Below are positions 1 to 12,450 of a stretch of 64,000 nt of DNA, piece by piece. Both the position numbers and the translations under genes were made by a program. Numbering within the stretch: the stretch's first letter is position 1; the number at the start of each line of letters is the position of its first letter. The notes below the pieces were generated by a model that did not search any database, was not told the DNA's origin, and was given only the letters and a program-made list of their open reading frames with translations. The stretch lies in the NCBI RefSeq assembly GCF_019396385.1, contig NZ_JAHKRN010000007.1, forward strand, positions 62,001-126,000, given 5' to 3'. Source of the DNA: Nonomuraea harbinensis. Lineage in GTDB: Bacteria; Actinomycetota; Actinomycetes; Streptosporangiales; Streptosporangiaceae.

Positions 1-3000
1 CCCGTACCTCCCACATCGGCACGAAGGGCACCTCCCGCACCCGCACCCGCCCACCACCCACCGCCGCGAACCGCTCCTTGAACCCCGCAGCCGGACTCTC
101 CGCCCACATCCGCAGGACCGGAAAACCCCCGCCCCCGGACGACACCGTCCCTTCAGGTCTGGTGGGGGTGACCTCGGACGACACCGCCCCTCCAGGCGAA
201 CCGGAGGTGACCTCGGACGACACCACCCCCTGCGGTGAGACGGGGGTGACCTCGGACGACACCCTCCCTTGAGGTGAGACGGGGGTGACCTCGGACGACA
301 CCCTCCCTTGAGGTGAGACGGGGGTGACCTCGGACGGCACCGCCCCTTGAGGTGAGGAGGGAGTGGCCTCCGACGACACCACCCCTCCAGACGAGCCGGG
401 AGTGACCTCGGACGACACCACCCCCTGAGGTGAGGCGGGGGTGATCTCGGACGGGGGGATTGCTTGGGGCGGGGGGTTCTGGGGGGTGGGGCCGCCGTCG
501 CGGCGGTGGTTGTCCGGGTCGTAGAAGACCGGGGACACCACTCGCACGGGGATCGTCGTGTCGCCCGAGATGGCCGTCAGCCGGTCGCCGGGCGAGACGT
601 TCCTGGCGAGCGCGAGGCTGATGGCGCGGCCGAGCGGGACGCTCGGGTAGCTGGAGGTGACGTGTCCGAGCATGACCCCGTCGGCGACGAGCTGGGCGCC
701 CTCCTCCACGAACGCCGACGGATCCTCCGTCAGCAGGCCCACCAGCCGCTTGCGGTCCGTCCGGGAGGTGTCCGGCCGCGTGTGGGAGCGCTTGCCGACG
801 AAGTCCGGCTTGCGCCCGGACACGATCCACGACATGCCGAGGTCCTGCGGGGTCACCGTGCCGTCGGTGTCCTGGCCGACGATCGGGAACCCCTTCTCGG
901 CCCGCAGCACGTGCATGGTCTCGGTCCCGTACGGAACGGCGCCGAGGTCCAGCACCGCCTCCCAGAGCGCCCGCCCGTGGTGCCAGGGCACGTTCACCTC
1001 GTACGCGAGCTCACCCGAGAAGCTGATCCTGAAGACCCGGCCGGGCACGCCGAGCACGGTGGCGTCGGTGTAGCGCATGAACGCCAGGCCGACCGCCTCA
1101 GGGGCGACGGCGGCGATGACCCTCCCGGCCAGAGGGCCGGCCACGGCTACGGTGGCCCAGTGGTCCGTCACCGAGGTGAACCGCACGTCCAGGGACGGCC
1201 ACTCGGTCTGGTGCCACTCCTCCAGCCAGTCGAGCACGGCGGCGGCGTTGCCGGTGGTGGTGGTCATCAGGTAGTGGTGCTCGCCCAGCCGGGTGGTGGT
1301 GCCGTCGTCGAACACCATGCCGTCGGCGGTGCACATCAGCCCGTAGCGGCAGGCGCCGATGGCGAGCGTGGAGTACATGTTGGTGTAGATCCGGTCCAGG
1401 AACGCGCCCGCGTCCGCGCCCCGGATGTCGATCTTGCCCAGGGTGGAGGCGTCCATCGCGGCCACGGCGGTGCGGGCGGCCTCGCACTCGCGCCGCACGG
1501 CCTCGCGCATGGTCTCGCCGCTGAGCGGGAAGTACCAGGGCCGCTTCCACTGGCCGACGTCCTCGAACACCGCTCCCCTGGCGACGTGCGCGCCGTGCAT
1601 GGCGGTGGTCCTGGCGGGGTCGGACAGCGGTCCCCGGTCGCGGCCGGCCAGGGTGGCGAACGACACGGGCGTGTACGGGGGACGGAACGTGGTGACGCCG
1701 ACCTGGCCGGGGGCGGCGCCGAGTAGCTCGGACAGCACGCCGACGACCAGTGCGCCGGAGGTCTTGCCCTGGTCGGCGCCGGTGCTCGCGGTGGTGAACC
1801 GTTTGACGTGCTCGACCGAGCGCATCCCGGCCCCGGTGGCCCTGGCCACGTCGGCGACAGTGACGTCCCGCTGGAGGTCCACGAACGCCGTGGGGTCGGG
1901 ATCCAGCTCACCCCAGTACGCGGCGGGCGGCCGTAGAGCCTCCTCGTCCGACACCGGGACCCGTAACCCGGCGACACGACCGTGAGCCTCGGCGCCCGCC
2001 CGGTAGCCGTCCTCGATGGCCTGCGCTGTGCCGTACAACCCGCGGCAGGCGCCCGCGGGGCTCACGGCCTGCGCGGGCTCGCCGGGCACGAACGCGCGCA
2101 AAGTCTCGTCGAACCACAGCCTGCCCTGTGACTGGCTGAACAGGTGCACGGCCGGGTTCCAGCCGCCCGCCACGGCCAGCAGGTCGGCCTCCACGCGCCG
2201 GTCGGCGATCAGGACGGCCGCGAGCGTCCCGTCGTCCCCGGCAACGGTGCCGGTGACGCGCCCTGCCAGGGCGCCGGAGAGACCCTCCGGGCGGGGGTCC
2301 ACGACGGCGGCGATCTCCACCCCGGCCGCCGCCAGGTCGCGGGCGGCTTCGTACCCGGAGTCCGCGCACGCGTACACGACCGCGCGGGCGCCGGGACGTA
2401 CCCCGTACCGGTTGGCGTACGTGCGCGCGGCGGCGGCGAGCATGACGCCGGGCAGGTCGTTGCCGGGGAACGGCAGGGACCGCTCGTGCGCGCCGGTGGC
2501 CAGCACGACGCGGCCCGCGCGGAAGTGCCACAGCCGCTCGCCGAGCGGGCGGCGCTCGACGGCGACCACGTAGCCGTGGTCGTAGAAGCCGGTCGCGGTC
2601 GTCCTGGTGAGGACCCGCACCTCGGGCAGCGCGGCCAGGCGCGACTCGGCGGCGGCCACCCAGCCGAGCGCGGGCGCGCCGTCGAGCAGGACGCGGCTGC
2701 CCAGCAGGTCGCCGCCGAGCCTCGGCTGGTCGTCGACCAGGATGACCCGCAGGCCGGACTCCCCGGCGGCGAGCGCGGCGGCCAGCCCGGCGGGGCCGCC
2801 GCCCACGACGAGCACCTCGCAGTGCAGGTAGCCCTTGTCGTGGCGGCGATCGTCCACGGCGCCGGGGTCGAGCCGGCCCTTGCCGCGCAGGCTCCACGCC
2901 TCCAGGCCCGCGTGCAGCTCGACCGTGGTGGCGGCCAGCATCGGGTCGGCGCCGACCCGTACCAGCGCGTTCGGCTCCTCCGGCCCGGCGGTGAAGATCC

Positions 3001-3166
3001 CGCGCGGCCGGCCCAGGTTCACGCTGTGCCCGGCCACGCGCACGCCCGAGGCCAGCAGCGCGGAGGCGAGCGTGTCGCCGGGGTGGCCGTGCAGCTGCCG
3101 TCCGTCGAAGCGGAAGGGCAGCGTGACGGAGCGGTCGATCAGACCGCCGGACGGCAGACGGCTCAT
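1..3166 (-). CDS. soxA: Sarcosine oxidase alpha subunit fused to the start of a gamma subunit (partial, runs off left edge)
   Basis: Heterotetrameric sarcosine oxidase alpha subunit; the complex oxidises sarcosine and passes the one-carbon unit to tetrahydrofolate. From the ATG at 3166 the order is: ferredoxin-like fold with no iron-binding cysteines (residues 1-100), NAD/FAD-type domain with GGGPAG (about 120-430), and a GcvT-like folate domain (about 500-890). SoxA should end after VVSPVFYDPDN (about residue 890). Instead the frame stays open through a Ser/Pro linker of eight 13-residue repeats (905-1008) and enters a segment ending VRVREVPFVPMWEV, which resembles the N-terminus of SoxG. 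I checked the frame codon by codon around 422-481 and 2-130. The start overlaps the soxD stop (ATGA). The SoxA call is firm. The fusion rests on 45 gamma-like residues before the edge. Confidence 0.9.
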   Translation of the reverse strand, partial: MSRLPSGGLIDRSVTLPFRFDGRQLHGHPGDTLASALLASGVRVAGHSVNLGRPRGIFTAGPEEPNALVRVGADPMLAATTVELHAGLEAWSLRGKGRLDPGAVDDRRHDKGYLHCEVLVVGGGPAGLAAALAAGESGLRVILVDDQPRLGGDLLGSRVLLDGAPALGWVAAAESRLAALPEVRVLTRTTATGFYDHGYVVAVERRPLGERLWHFRAGRVVLATGAHERSLPFPGNDLPGVMLAAAARTYANRYGVRPGARAVVYACADSGYEAARDLAAAGVEIAAVVDPRPEGLSGALAGRVTGTVAGDDGTLAAVLIADRRVEADLLAVAGGWNPAVHLFSQSQGRLWFDETLRAFVPGEPAQAVSPAGACRGLYGTAQAIEDGYRAGAEAHGRVAGLRVPVSDEEALRPPAAYWGELDPDPTAFVDLQRDVTVADVARATGAGMRSVEHVKRFTTASTGADQGKTSGALVVGVLSELLGAAPGQVGVTTFRPPYTPVSFATLAGRDRGPLSDPARTTAMHGAHVARGAVFEDVGQWKRPWYFPLSGETMREAVRRECEAARTAVAAMDASTLGKIDIRGADAGAFLDRIYTNMYSTLAIGACRYGLMCTADGMVFDDGTTTRLGEHHYLMTTTTGNAAAVLDWLEEWHQTEWPSLDVRFTSVTDHWATVAVAGPLAGRVIAAVAPEAVGLAFMRYTDATVLGVPGRVFRISFSGELAYEVNVPWHHGRALWEAVLDLGAVPYGTETMHVLRAEKGFPIVGQDTDGTVTPQDLGMSWIVSGRKPDFVGKRSHTRPDTSRTDRKRLVGLLTEDPSAFVEEGAQLVADGVMLGHVTSSYPSVPLGRAISLALARNVSPGDRLTAISGDTTIPVRVVSPVFYDPDNHRRDGGPTPQNPPPQAIPPSEITPASPQGVVSSEVTPGSSGGVVSSEATPSSPQGAVPSEVTPVSPQGRVSSEVTPVSPQGRVSSEVTPVSPQGVVSSEVTSGSPGGAVSSEVTPTRPEGTVSSGGGGFPVLRMWAESPAAGFKERFAAVGGGRVRVREVPFVPMWEVR
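143..454 (-). repeat. Eight in-frame 39-bp minisatellite units coding the SoxA-SoxG linker
   Basis: Eight contiguous 39-bp units, each coding 13 residues close to SSEVTPVSPQGRV. The units at 252-290 and 291-329 are identical in DNA; the others differ by a few substitutions. The period is a multiple of three, so copy number can change without breaking the frame. There are no unique spacers, so this is not a CRISPR array. Confidence 0.93.
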
Positions 3167-3410
3167 GGCGCCTTCCGGATCTCGTGGGTGACGGTGTGCC
3201 GTTCGACGGTGAACCAGGTGCGGCAGCCGAGCCCGTGGAACCAGCGCTCGCGGAACCAGCCTCTGGGGTTGTCGCGCATGAACACGTACTCGGCCCACTC
3301 GGCGTCGGACAGCTCGCCGGGCGCCTCCGGGTAGGCGATCCCGGCCTGACCGCCGTAGTGGAACTCGTTCTCGTCGCGGGGGCCGCAGAACGGGCAGTCG
3401 ATGAGCATCA

Positions 3411-3411
<1 letters not shown>
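3163..3411 (-). CDS. soxD: Sarcosine oxidase delta subunit
   Basis: 82-residue zinc-binding subunit of heterotetrameric sarcosine oxidase. Cys6, Cys9, His59 and Cys63 occupy the zinc-ligand positions known for the corynebacterial delta subunit (CPFC near the start, then FHGLGC). The start is the first of two adjacent ATG codons at 3411 and overlaps the soxB stop as TGATG. Its own TGA overlaps the soxA ATG. This stop-start coupling fits translation of the subunits in fixed proportion. Confidence 0.95.
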
Positions 3412-7036
<3,625 letters not shown>

Positions 7037-7040
7037 TTAA

Positions 7041-7067
7041 TACGCAACACGTACCGGACTACGCAAC
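7041..7067 (-). promoter_or_regulatory. Direct repeat TACGCAAC upstream of dmg, candidate regulator site
   Basis: TACGCAAC occurs at 7041-7048 and 7060-7067, 19 bp apart (about two helical turns), 22-49 bp before the dmg ATG. A TATTAA element on the minus strand overlaps the proximal copy. The placement suits a dimeric regulator acting on dmg; which protein binds is unknown. Confidence 0.45.
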
Positions 7068-7100
7068 GAACATAAAGCCCAGCGATCGGCAGGACAAGAG

Positions 7101-7127
7101 CGTCTCTCAGCAGAGACGGACCGTCTC
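7101..7127. promoter_or_regulatory. Overlapping inverted repeats, probable TetR operator
   Basis: GAGACGG at 7113-7119 and CCGTCTC at 7121-7127 form a perfect 7-bp inverted repeat with one central base. A second repeat pairs CGTCTCT (7101-7107) with AGAGACG (7112-7118) and shares the middle arm. The sites lie 22-48 bp before the TetR start, where binding would block its promoter. Confidence 0.65.
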
Positions 7128-7148
7128 GTCTCCTGCTAGGATCGGCCC

Positions 7149-7754
7149 GTGCAGCGCAGAACCACACCTGACACGGGCCGCCGCAGCGAGGCCTCCCGCC
7201 GCGCCATCCTCGACGCCGCCTTCGCGCTGGCGGGCGAGGTCGGCTACGCCAAGCTCAGCATCGAGGGCATCGCCGCCCGCGCGGGCGTCGGCAAGCAGAC
7301 GATCTACCGCTGGTGGCCGTCCAAGGGCGCGGTGCTCTTCGACGCCGTGCTGAGCCTGACCGAGGGGCGGGAGGGCGCGGAGGGCACGGCGCTGCCCGAC
7401 ACCGGCGACCTGGAGGCCGACCTCAAGCTGGTGCTGCGCGCCACCGTCGACGAGTTCGCCGACCCGGCCTACGACCGGCCGCTGCGCGCGCTCTCCATCG
7501 AGATCACGAACGACCCCGCGCTGGCCGCCCTCTACGCCGAGCGCCTGGAGAGGCCGATGAACGAGCTGAAGAAGGCCCGCCTGCGCGCCGCCCAGGAGGC
7601 CGGGCAGCTGCCCGCGGATCTCGACCTGGACGTGGCGGTCGACCTGATCTGGAGCCCGCTGCTGAGCCGCTGGCTGCACCGCTCCGGCCCGCTCACCCAC
7701 GCCTACGCCGACGCCGTGGTCGAGACGGCGCTGCGCGGCCTCTACGCGCGCTGA
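7149..7754 (+). CDS. TetR/AcrR family regulator, divergent from the dmg-sox operon
   Basis: 201 residues with a TetR DNA-binding domain at about 15-62 (FALAGEVGYAKLSIEGIAAR, then AGVGKQTIYRWWPSKG) and a helical ligand-binding domain with no recognised motif. The start is a GTG at 7149. TAGGAT at 7137-7142 ends six bases before it and there is no Shine-Dalgarno sequence, so the mRNA is probably leaderless. Palindromes just upstream probably mediate autoregulation and may also control dmg-soxBDA, from which the gene diverges. The inducer is unknown; a methylglycine is only a guess from context. It converges on the SDR gene with an 8-bp gap. Confidence 0.92.
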   Translation: MQRRTTPDTGRRSEASRRAILDAAFALAGEVGYAKLSIEGIAARAGVGKQTIYRWWPSKGAVLFDAVLSLTEGREGAEGTALPDTGDLEADLKLVLRATVDEFADPAYDRPLRALSIEITNDPALAALYAERLERPMNELKKARLRAAQEAGQLPADLDLDVAVDLIWSPLLSRWLHRSGPLTHAYADAVVETALRGLYAR

Positions 7755-7762
7755 CCGGCGCG

Positions 7763-8521
7763 TCAGGTGATGAGCACGCCGCCGTCGACCGGCAGCGCGA
7801 CGCCGGTGATGTAGGAGGCCGCGTCGCTCGCCAGGAACACCGCCGCCGCCACGAGCTCGGCCGGGTCGCCCGCCCGGCCCATCGGCACCCGCTGCTCCAG
7901 GACCCGCTCCAGATAGCCGGGCGGGTACTGATCGGTCATCTCGGAGGCGAAGAACCCCGGCACCAGGCAGTTGACCCGGATGCCGCGCCGCCCGGTCCAC
8001 TGCTGCGCGAGGTCTCTGGTGAGGCCCTCCACGCCCGCCTTGGACGCGCTGTAGGCGGCCTGCGGGAGCCCGGCGGTGGTGCCGCCGAGCACGCTGCCGA
8101 TGTTGACCACCGACGAGCCGGGCCGCATCACCCGCGCGCACGCCTGCGCCATCCAGTAGGTGCCGAGCAGGTTGACGTCGATCACCTGCCGGAACTCCTC
8201 CGGCGTCTCGCGCAGCGCGGGCACGGCGGTGCCGACCCCGGCGTTGTTGATCAGCACGTCGACCGCGCCGAACTCGGCCATCGCGGCCTCGGCCAGCGCG
8301 CCGCAGTCTTCGGCCCTGGCCACGTCGGTGGCCACGGCCAGGCACCGGCGACCGGTCTCCTCGACCAGCCGCCGCGTCTCTCCCAGCCGGTCGGCGCGGC
8401 GAGCGCCGATCACGACGTCGGCCCCGGCCTCGGCGAACCCTCTGGCGAAGGCCACGCCGAGCCCCGAGGACGCGCCGGTGACGATGGCGACCTTGCCGTC
8501 GAGCCCGAAACGCCGCAGCAT
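7763..8521 (-). CDS. Short-chain dehydrogenase/reductase (SDR)
   Basis: 252-residue classical SDR starting MLRRFGLDGKVAIVTG. The cofactor loop is TGASSGLG, followed by NNAG and the catalytic YSASK. Typical C-terminal VNCLVPGFF and ITGVALPVDGG segments are present. The likely role is NAD(P)H-dependent oxidation or reduction of an alcohol or carbonyl in the cytosol; the substrate cannot be inferred. The in-frame ATG further upstream lies inside the next gene, so I chose 8521, two bases after that gene's stop. The two genes are probably cotranscribed. Confidence 0.92.
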   Translation of the reverse strand: MLRRFGLDGKVAIVTGASSGLGVAFARGFAEAGADVVIGARRADRLGETRRLVEETGRRCLAVATDVARAEDCGALAEAAMAEFGAVDVLINNAGVGTAVPALRETPEEFRQVIDVNLLGTYWMAQACARVMRPGSSVVNIGSVLGGTTAGLPQAAYSASKAGVEGLTRDLAQQWTGRRGIRVNCLVPGFFASEMTDQYPPGYLERVLEQRVPMGRAGDPAELVAAAVFLASDAASYITGVALPVDGGVLIT

Positions 8522-8523
8522 GA

Positions 8524-10800
8524 CTAGAGTCCGTACTCCTTGACGATGCGCTCGTGCCGCTCGACCTCGACGTCGACCTCGCGGGCCAGGTCGAGCCAGG
8601 CCAGCGGGTGGGACCAGCGCTCCGTGGCGTCGTCGAGCAGGGCGTCGACCTCGACCGGCGAGACGCCGGGCGGCACCGCCACCCAGCCGAACACACCGGG
8701 GAGCTGCTCGCCGCTCGTCGGGTGGTTGACCTGGTAGTTCTCGTCGCTGTAGACCCACATGGGCCAGCCGCGCTCGGCCATGACCTCGGTGAACTCGGCC
8801 CAGTCGCTCTCGCTCGGCGCGGCGCCGTCGAAGAAGTAGCTCGTGTAGCCGCCCGGCCGCAGGATGCTCACCGCCGCGAACGGCGGCACGAAGTTCTGCT
8901 GCTCCTCGGGGTCTTCGGGGAGCGGCTCCAGCAGCTGCGGGTCGAACACCACGAGGTCGCCGGCGTTGTAGTCCATGCCGCGCGGCTGCGGCAGCGCCAG
9001 CCGGGCGGTGGCGGGGCCGGTGCGGATGGACAGCACCTGGCGGCGGCCGCCGTCGGGCGCGGGGAGGATGACCCGGATCAGGCCCATCTCCTCCTCGATC
9101 GGCCCTTCGGTGGACTTGATCGGCATGCCGATCCTGGCGGCGCCCTTGCGGACGGCCGCCCAGTCCTCGGCCGCCGTGGCCATGACGATCATGCGCCAGA
9201 CGTCCTCGTCGGCGAGCTCGTCGAGCACCTCCAGCAGCGCCTTGGCGCCCTTGACGTTGTCGTCGAGCTGCTGGGCGGCGGTGGCGACGATGCGGCGGGC
9301 GTCGACCCCGGCGCCGGCGGCTACGGCGTGCTCGGCGTTGTCGAGGGCCTCGGGCCAGCGCTCGCGGGCAGTGTGGAGGCGGGCCAGCGCGAGGTGCTTG
9401 GCGGCGTGCGGCAGCATGCCGGCCAGCTGCTCAAGGCGCTCGTCCTGGCGGGCCTCGATGAGGAGCGTGGTGAGGTAGCCGATGTCGTCGGGCTCGGCCG
9501 TGGCGATGTCGCCGGAGTCGACGAGCATCTTCCAGTAGATGTCGGCGCCGGACGCGGGGTAGCCGAGGAAGCCGAGGGTGGTGGTGTGGCGGCGGGTGGC
9601 CTCGAGGTCCTCGCCGGACAGCGGGGCGAGCCAGCCGATCCAGCGCTCGGGGTCGGCGTTGTAACCGTCGGCGGCGTCGAAGTAGGCGACGCGCTCCTCC
9701 AGCGGGCCGGGCGCCTCGGGCTCGGCGGTGGCGTCGGCGGCGGCGCGCAGCGCGGCGACGCGCTCGGCCACGCCGGCGTCGGCGCGCAGCTCGGCGGCGG
9801 CGGACTCGGCCAGGTCGGCCAGCGCCCTGGCCTGCCAGACGCCCTGCCGGGCGACGGCCAGGTCGCCCGCCACGAGGGCGAGCTCGACGCGGGAGCGGTA
9901 GCCGCCCATCATGCCGAAGTAGTCGATCCACTGGCGCAGCACGCGGCCGAGCTGCCAGGTGTTGGTGATCTGGGCGGAGCCGGAGAGCTTGTAGACGGCC
10001 TGGGCCCACTCGACGAACACCCGCGGGTGCTCGCCCACCACGTCGAGGTCGGGCAGCGCGTCGACGGCCTCGGCGAGGCGGTCGAGCTGCGCCAGGACGA
10101 GCGCGCGGCGCACGCCGTCGCGGTGGTCCTTGGCGACCGGGTCGTCGGCCTGGAAGCCGGCGGCGGCCTGCAGCGCGGTGAGCGCGTCCTCGGCGCGGCC
10201 CGCGGCGAGGAGCGCGCGGGCGCTCTCGGCGCCGAGCTCCCAGCTCGCCTCGCGGCCGGCGGCACGCAGCCGCTCGACGGCGGACTCGATGGAGGTGACG
10301 GCCTCCCCGGCGCGGCCGGCGTCGACGAGCGCGGCGGCGTACTGGGTCACCAGGCCGGAGAAGGCGGGCCCGGCGGGGTCGGCGCTCTCGATGGCCGGGG
10401 CCAGCAGCTCCAGCCGCCGGTCGGCGTAGCCGGGGCCGTCGGTGTTGGCCCACGCCACGGCGAGCGCCTCGACGGCCGCCGGGGTGGCCGGGCAGTCGCG
10501 GACGTCTTCGCGCTGGGCGAACGCGAGCAGCTGCTCGGCGTCCTCGATCGCGACCGCGCCCTGGACGCGGTCGCCGATGCGGCCGACGAGGTGCCAGTAG
10601 CGGGAGTAGAACTCCAGCCAGGGCTGCCCCAGGGCCTCCGCCTGCTGAGCGATGGCCGGGGCCATCACGTCGAGCTGCGGATATCGCCCTTCGTAGGCCT
10701 GCGCGGGCAGGTCTCCCAGAGCCATGGCGAGGCCCACGTTGCCCGCCTCGGAAAGCTGCTGCTGGGTTTCGCCGACCCACGCCCAGATGTCCACGTCCAT
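8524..10800 (-). CDS. Large helical-repeat (TPR-like) protein of unknown function
   Basis: 758 residues with no signal peptide or membrane segment. Residues 1 to about 520 are Ala/Leu/Glu-rich helical pairs of the tetratricopeptide type (for example DAGRAGEAVTSIESAVERLR and AGRAEDALTALQAAAGF), pointing to a protein-binding scaffold. The last ~200 residues form a separate domain with conserved-looking aromatic segments (GGYTSYFFDGAAPSESDW, GWPMWVYSDENYQVNHP). I do not recognise a family for the C-terminal domain and assign no function. It lies upstream of the SDR gene with a 2-bp gap. Confidence 0.8.
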   Translation of the reverse strand: MDVDIWAWVGETQQQLSEAGNVGLAMALGDLPAQAYEGRYPQLDVMAPAIAQQAEALGQPWLEFYSRYWHLVGRIGDRVQGAVAIEDAEQLLAFAQREDVRDCPATPAAVEALAVAWANTDGPGYADRRLELLAPAIESADPAGPAFSGLVTQYAAALVDAGRAGEAVTSIESAVERLRAAGREASWELGAESARALLAAGRAEDALTALQAAAGFQADDPVAKDHRDGVRRALVLAQLDRLAEAVDALPDLDVVGEHPRVFVEWAQAVYKLSGSAQITNTWQLGRVLRQWIDYFGMMGGYRSRVELALVAGDLAVARQGVWQARALADLAESAAAELRADAGVAERVAALRAAADATAEPEAPGPLEERVAYFDAADGYNADPERWIGWLAPLSGEDLEATRRHTTTLGFLGYPASGADIYWKMLVDSGDIATAEPDDIGYLTTLLIEARQDERLEQLAGMLPHAAKHLALARLHTARERWPEALDNAEHAVAAGAGVDARRIVATAAQQLDDNVKGAKALLEVLDELADEDVWRMIVMATAAEDWAAVRKGAARIGMPIKSTEGPIEEEMGLIRVILPAPDGGRRQVLSIRTGPATARLALPQPRGMDYNAGDLVVFDPQLLEPLPEDPEEQQNFVPPFAAVSILRPGGYTSYFFDGAAPSESDWAEFTEVMAERGWPMWVYSDENYQVNHPTSGEQLPGVFGWVAVPPGVSPVEVDALLDDATERWSHPLAWLDLAREVDVEVERHERIVKEYGL

Positions 10801-10819
10801 GGGCAGTCAGTCTGCCAGG

Positions 10820-11575
10820 TCAACGAGCGTCCCCCAAACGCAGAAGCGCGATGAGCTCGTCCGATTCGTCATCGTTTAGCACGGAAAATACCGGTGCCAT
10901 CAGGTCGTCGGTGGCGTCCTCGGCGGCGGCCCGGCGTGCGACGACGTCAGGTCCGGGGGTCGGATAGGGCTCCGGCCACTGGAAGAACTGGGCGATCATC
11001 TCGCCGCTCCGGTGGCCGAACGGCGTCGCGTCGTGGTCGGCGGCCAGCGTGGCCTCCAGAGGGCTCAGCCCGGCCGCGAGCACCGCGTTGGCGTGCAGCC
11101 CGCCCCGCAGCTCGCGGACCACGTGCATGAGCTGGACGGCCCGCGCGGGCGGATCGCCGGCGAGCGGCACGGCCCGCCACCCGGCGAACAGCGGCGCCCC
11201 GACCGGTGAGGCCGCCTCGACGACCTTCTCCAGCAGCTCGGCGATCCTGGCGCAGCCGTCGTAGCCGCCGAGCTTGCGCCGCCCCCAGTCCTGGCAGGCC
11301 CCGGCGGCCAGCTCGACGGCCTGGTCCACGGGCATCTTGCGGCCGCCCTCCCAGCTCTGCCTGACGTGCTCGGGCGGGAAGAAGACGGCCACCGAGGTGA
11401 CCACGTCGGCCTCGCACTCGCCGAGCACCCCGCAGCGGCCGCGGAAGTAGAACTCGCGAGGCCCCAGGCCGTGCTCGTCGCAGACGGCCTTGGCCTCGCG
11501 GGAGATCATGAAGCCGCCGCCGTACTGCCCGATGGGCGCCTTGACCTGGACGGCTGTGGTGCGCGGGTCTGCCAT
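10820..11575 (-). CDS. Conserved actinobacterial protein resembling the SCO6745 family
   Basis: 251 residues, all-helical in appearance, no membrane segment. The arrangement FYFRGRCGVLGECEADVV, then SVAVFFPPEHV, and later AGWRAVPLAGDP with REGGL/HANAVLAAGLSPLE-like helices recalls the SCO6745/SalK-like family, whose biochemical role is not established. The similarity is from memory of the pattern, not a search. The start at 11575 (MADPRTTAVQ) is chosen because GAGAGGGGTGGAG sits just upstream; an ATG 36 bp earlier is possible. It lies between dapF and the TPR-protein gene on the same strand. Confidence 0.7.
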   Translation of the reverse strand: MADPRTTAVQVKAPIGQYGGGFMISREAKAVCDEHGLGPREFYFRGRCGVLGECEADVVTSVAVFFPPEHVRQSWEGGRKMPVDQAVELAAGACQDWGRRKLGGYDGCARIAELLEKVVEAASPVGAPLFAGWRAVPLAGDPPARAVQLMHVVRELRGGLHANAVLAAGLSPLEATLAADHDATPFGHRSGEMIAQFFQWPEPYPTPGPDVVARRAAAEDATDDLMAPVFSVLNDDESDELIALLRLGDAR

Positions 11576-11625
11576 CTCCACCCCTCTCGGTTCGGGAAAC
11601 AGACCCAGCATCCCCTAGGAGAACA

Positions 11626-12432
11626 TCATTCTGCAAGCATCAGCTCGCCGGAGGCCACGATGACCGCCGGGCCCCGCAGATAGCTGGTCTCCTCGTCGAG
11701 CACCACGGTGAGCGTGCCGCCCGTCACCTCGATCGTCCACGTGCCGGTGGTCTCGCCGGACAGCGCGGCGGCCGCGACCGCGGTGGCGACCGCGCCGGTG
11801 CCGCAGGAACGGGTCTCGCCGGAGCCCCGCTCGAAGACCCGCATCACCGCGCGGCTGGGGCCGACCGCGTTGAACAACTCGATGTTGACGCCGGCCGGGA
11901 ACACCGCGGGGTCGAAGGTGGGCTGGTGGGTGAGGTCGAGCTGGACGACCGGGTCGCCGATCGAGCAGGCGAGGTGCGGGTTGCCCACGTCGACGTGGAC
12001 GCCCTCGTACTCGTGGCCGCCCACCGTGGTGACGCTGGAGCCCAGCACGGCGGGCTTGCCCATCTCGACGGTGATCTCACCGTCAGGCTCCACCCGGACC
12101 AGGCGGGTGCCGCCCCGGGTCGCGATGGCGAACTCGCCCGGACCCTCCAGCCCCGCGTCGACCAGGTAGCGGGCGAAGACCCGGCTGCCGTTGCCGCACA
12201 TCTCGGCCATGCCGCCGTCGGCGTTGCGATAGTCCATGAACCACTCGGCCTGCTGCCCCGCCACCTCGGGAACCTGCTTGGTGCGCACCACGCGGAGCAC
12301 GCCGTCGGCCCCGACACCGGCCCGCCTGTCGCAGATGCGGGCCACGAGTGTGGCGGGCAGGTCGAGCTCGCCATCGGGATCGGGAAGGATGACGAAGTCG
12401 TTCTCGGTGCCGTGCCCCTTGAGAAAGCGCAT
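11626..12432 (-). CDS. dapF: Diaminopimelate epimerase
   Basis: 268 residues, normal length. Interconverts LL- and meso-diaminopimelate for lysine and peptidoglycan synthesis in the cytosol. The two catalytic cysteines are Cys79 in GGMAEMCGNGSR and Cys210 in GETRSCGTGA. The start MRFLKGHGTENDFV is the usual actinobacterial N-terminus. It follows miaA by 18 bp, the miaA-dapF order of mycobacteria and Streptomyces. Confidence 0.98.
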   Translation of the reverse strand: MRFLKGHGTENDFVILPDPDGELDLPATLVARICDRRAGVGADGVLRVVRTKQVPEVAGQQAEWFMDYRNADGGMAEMCGNGSRVFARYLVDAGLEGPGEFAIATRGGTRLVRVEPDGEITVEMGKPAVLGSSVTTVGGHEYEGVHVDVGNPHLACSIGDPVVQLDLTHQPTFDPAVFPAGVNIELFNAVGPSRAVMRVFERGSGETRSCGTGAVATAVAAAALSGETTGTWTIEVTGGTLTVVLDEETSYLRGPAVIVASGELMLAE

Positions 12433-12450
12433 TACCCGATTTTATCCGGA

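Noticed and set aside
143..454. Regular 39-bp repeats resembling a CRISPR array
   Set aside because: The units are contiguous with no unique spacers, differ by substitutions, and stay in the soxA reading frame. No cas gene is near.
8554..10854. 766-codon plus-strand frame opposite the TPR protein
   Set aside because: Same reason: antisense shadow with low-complexity product and no ribosome site.
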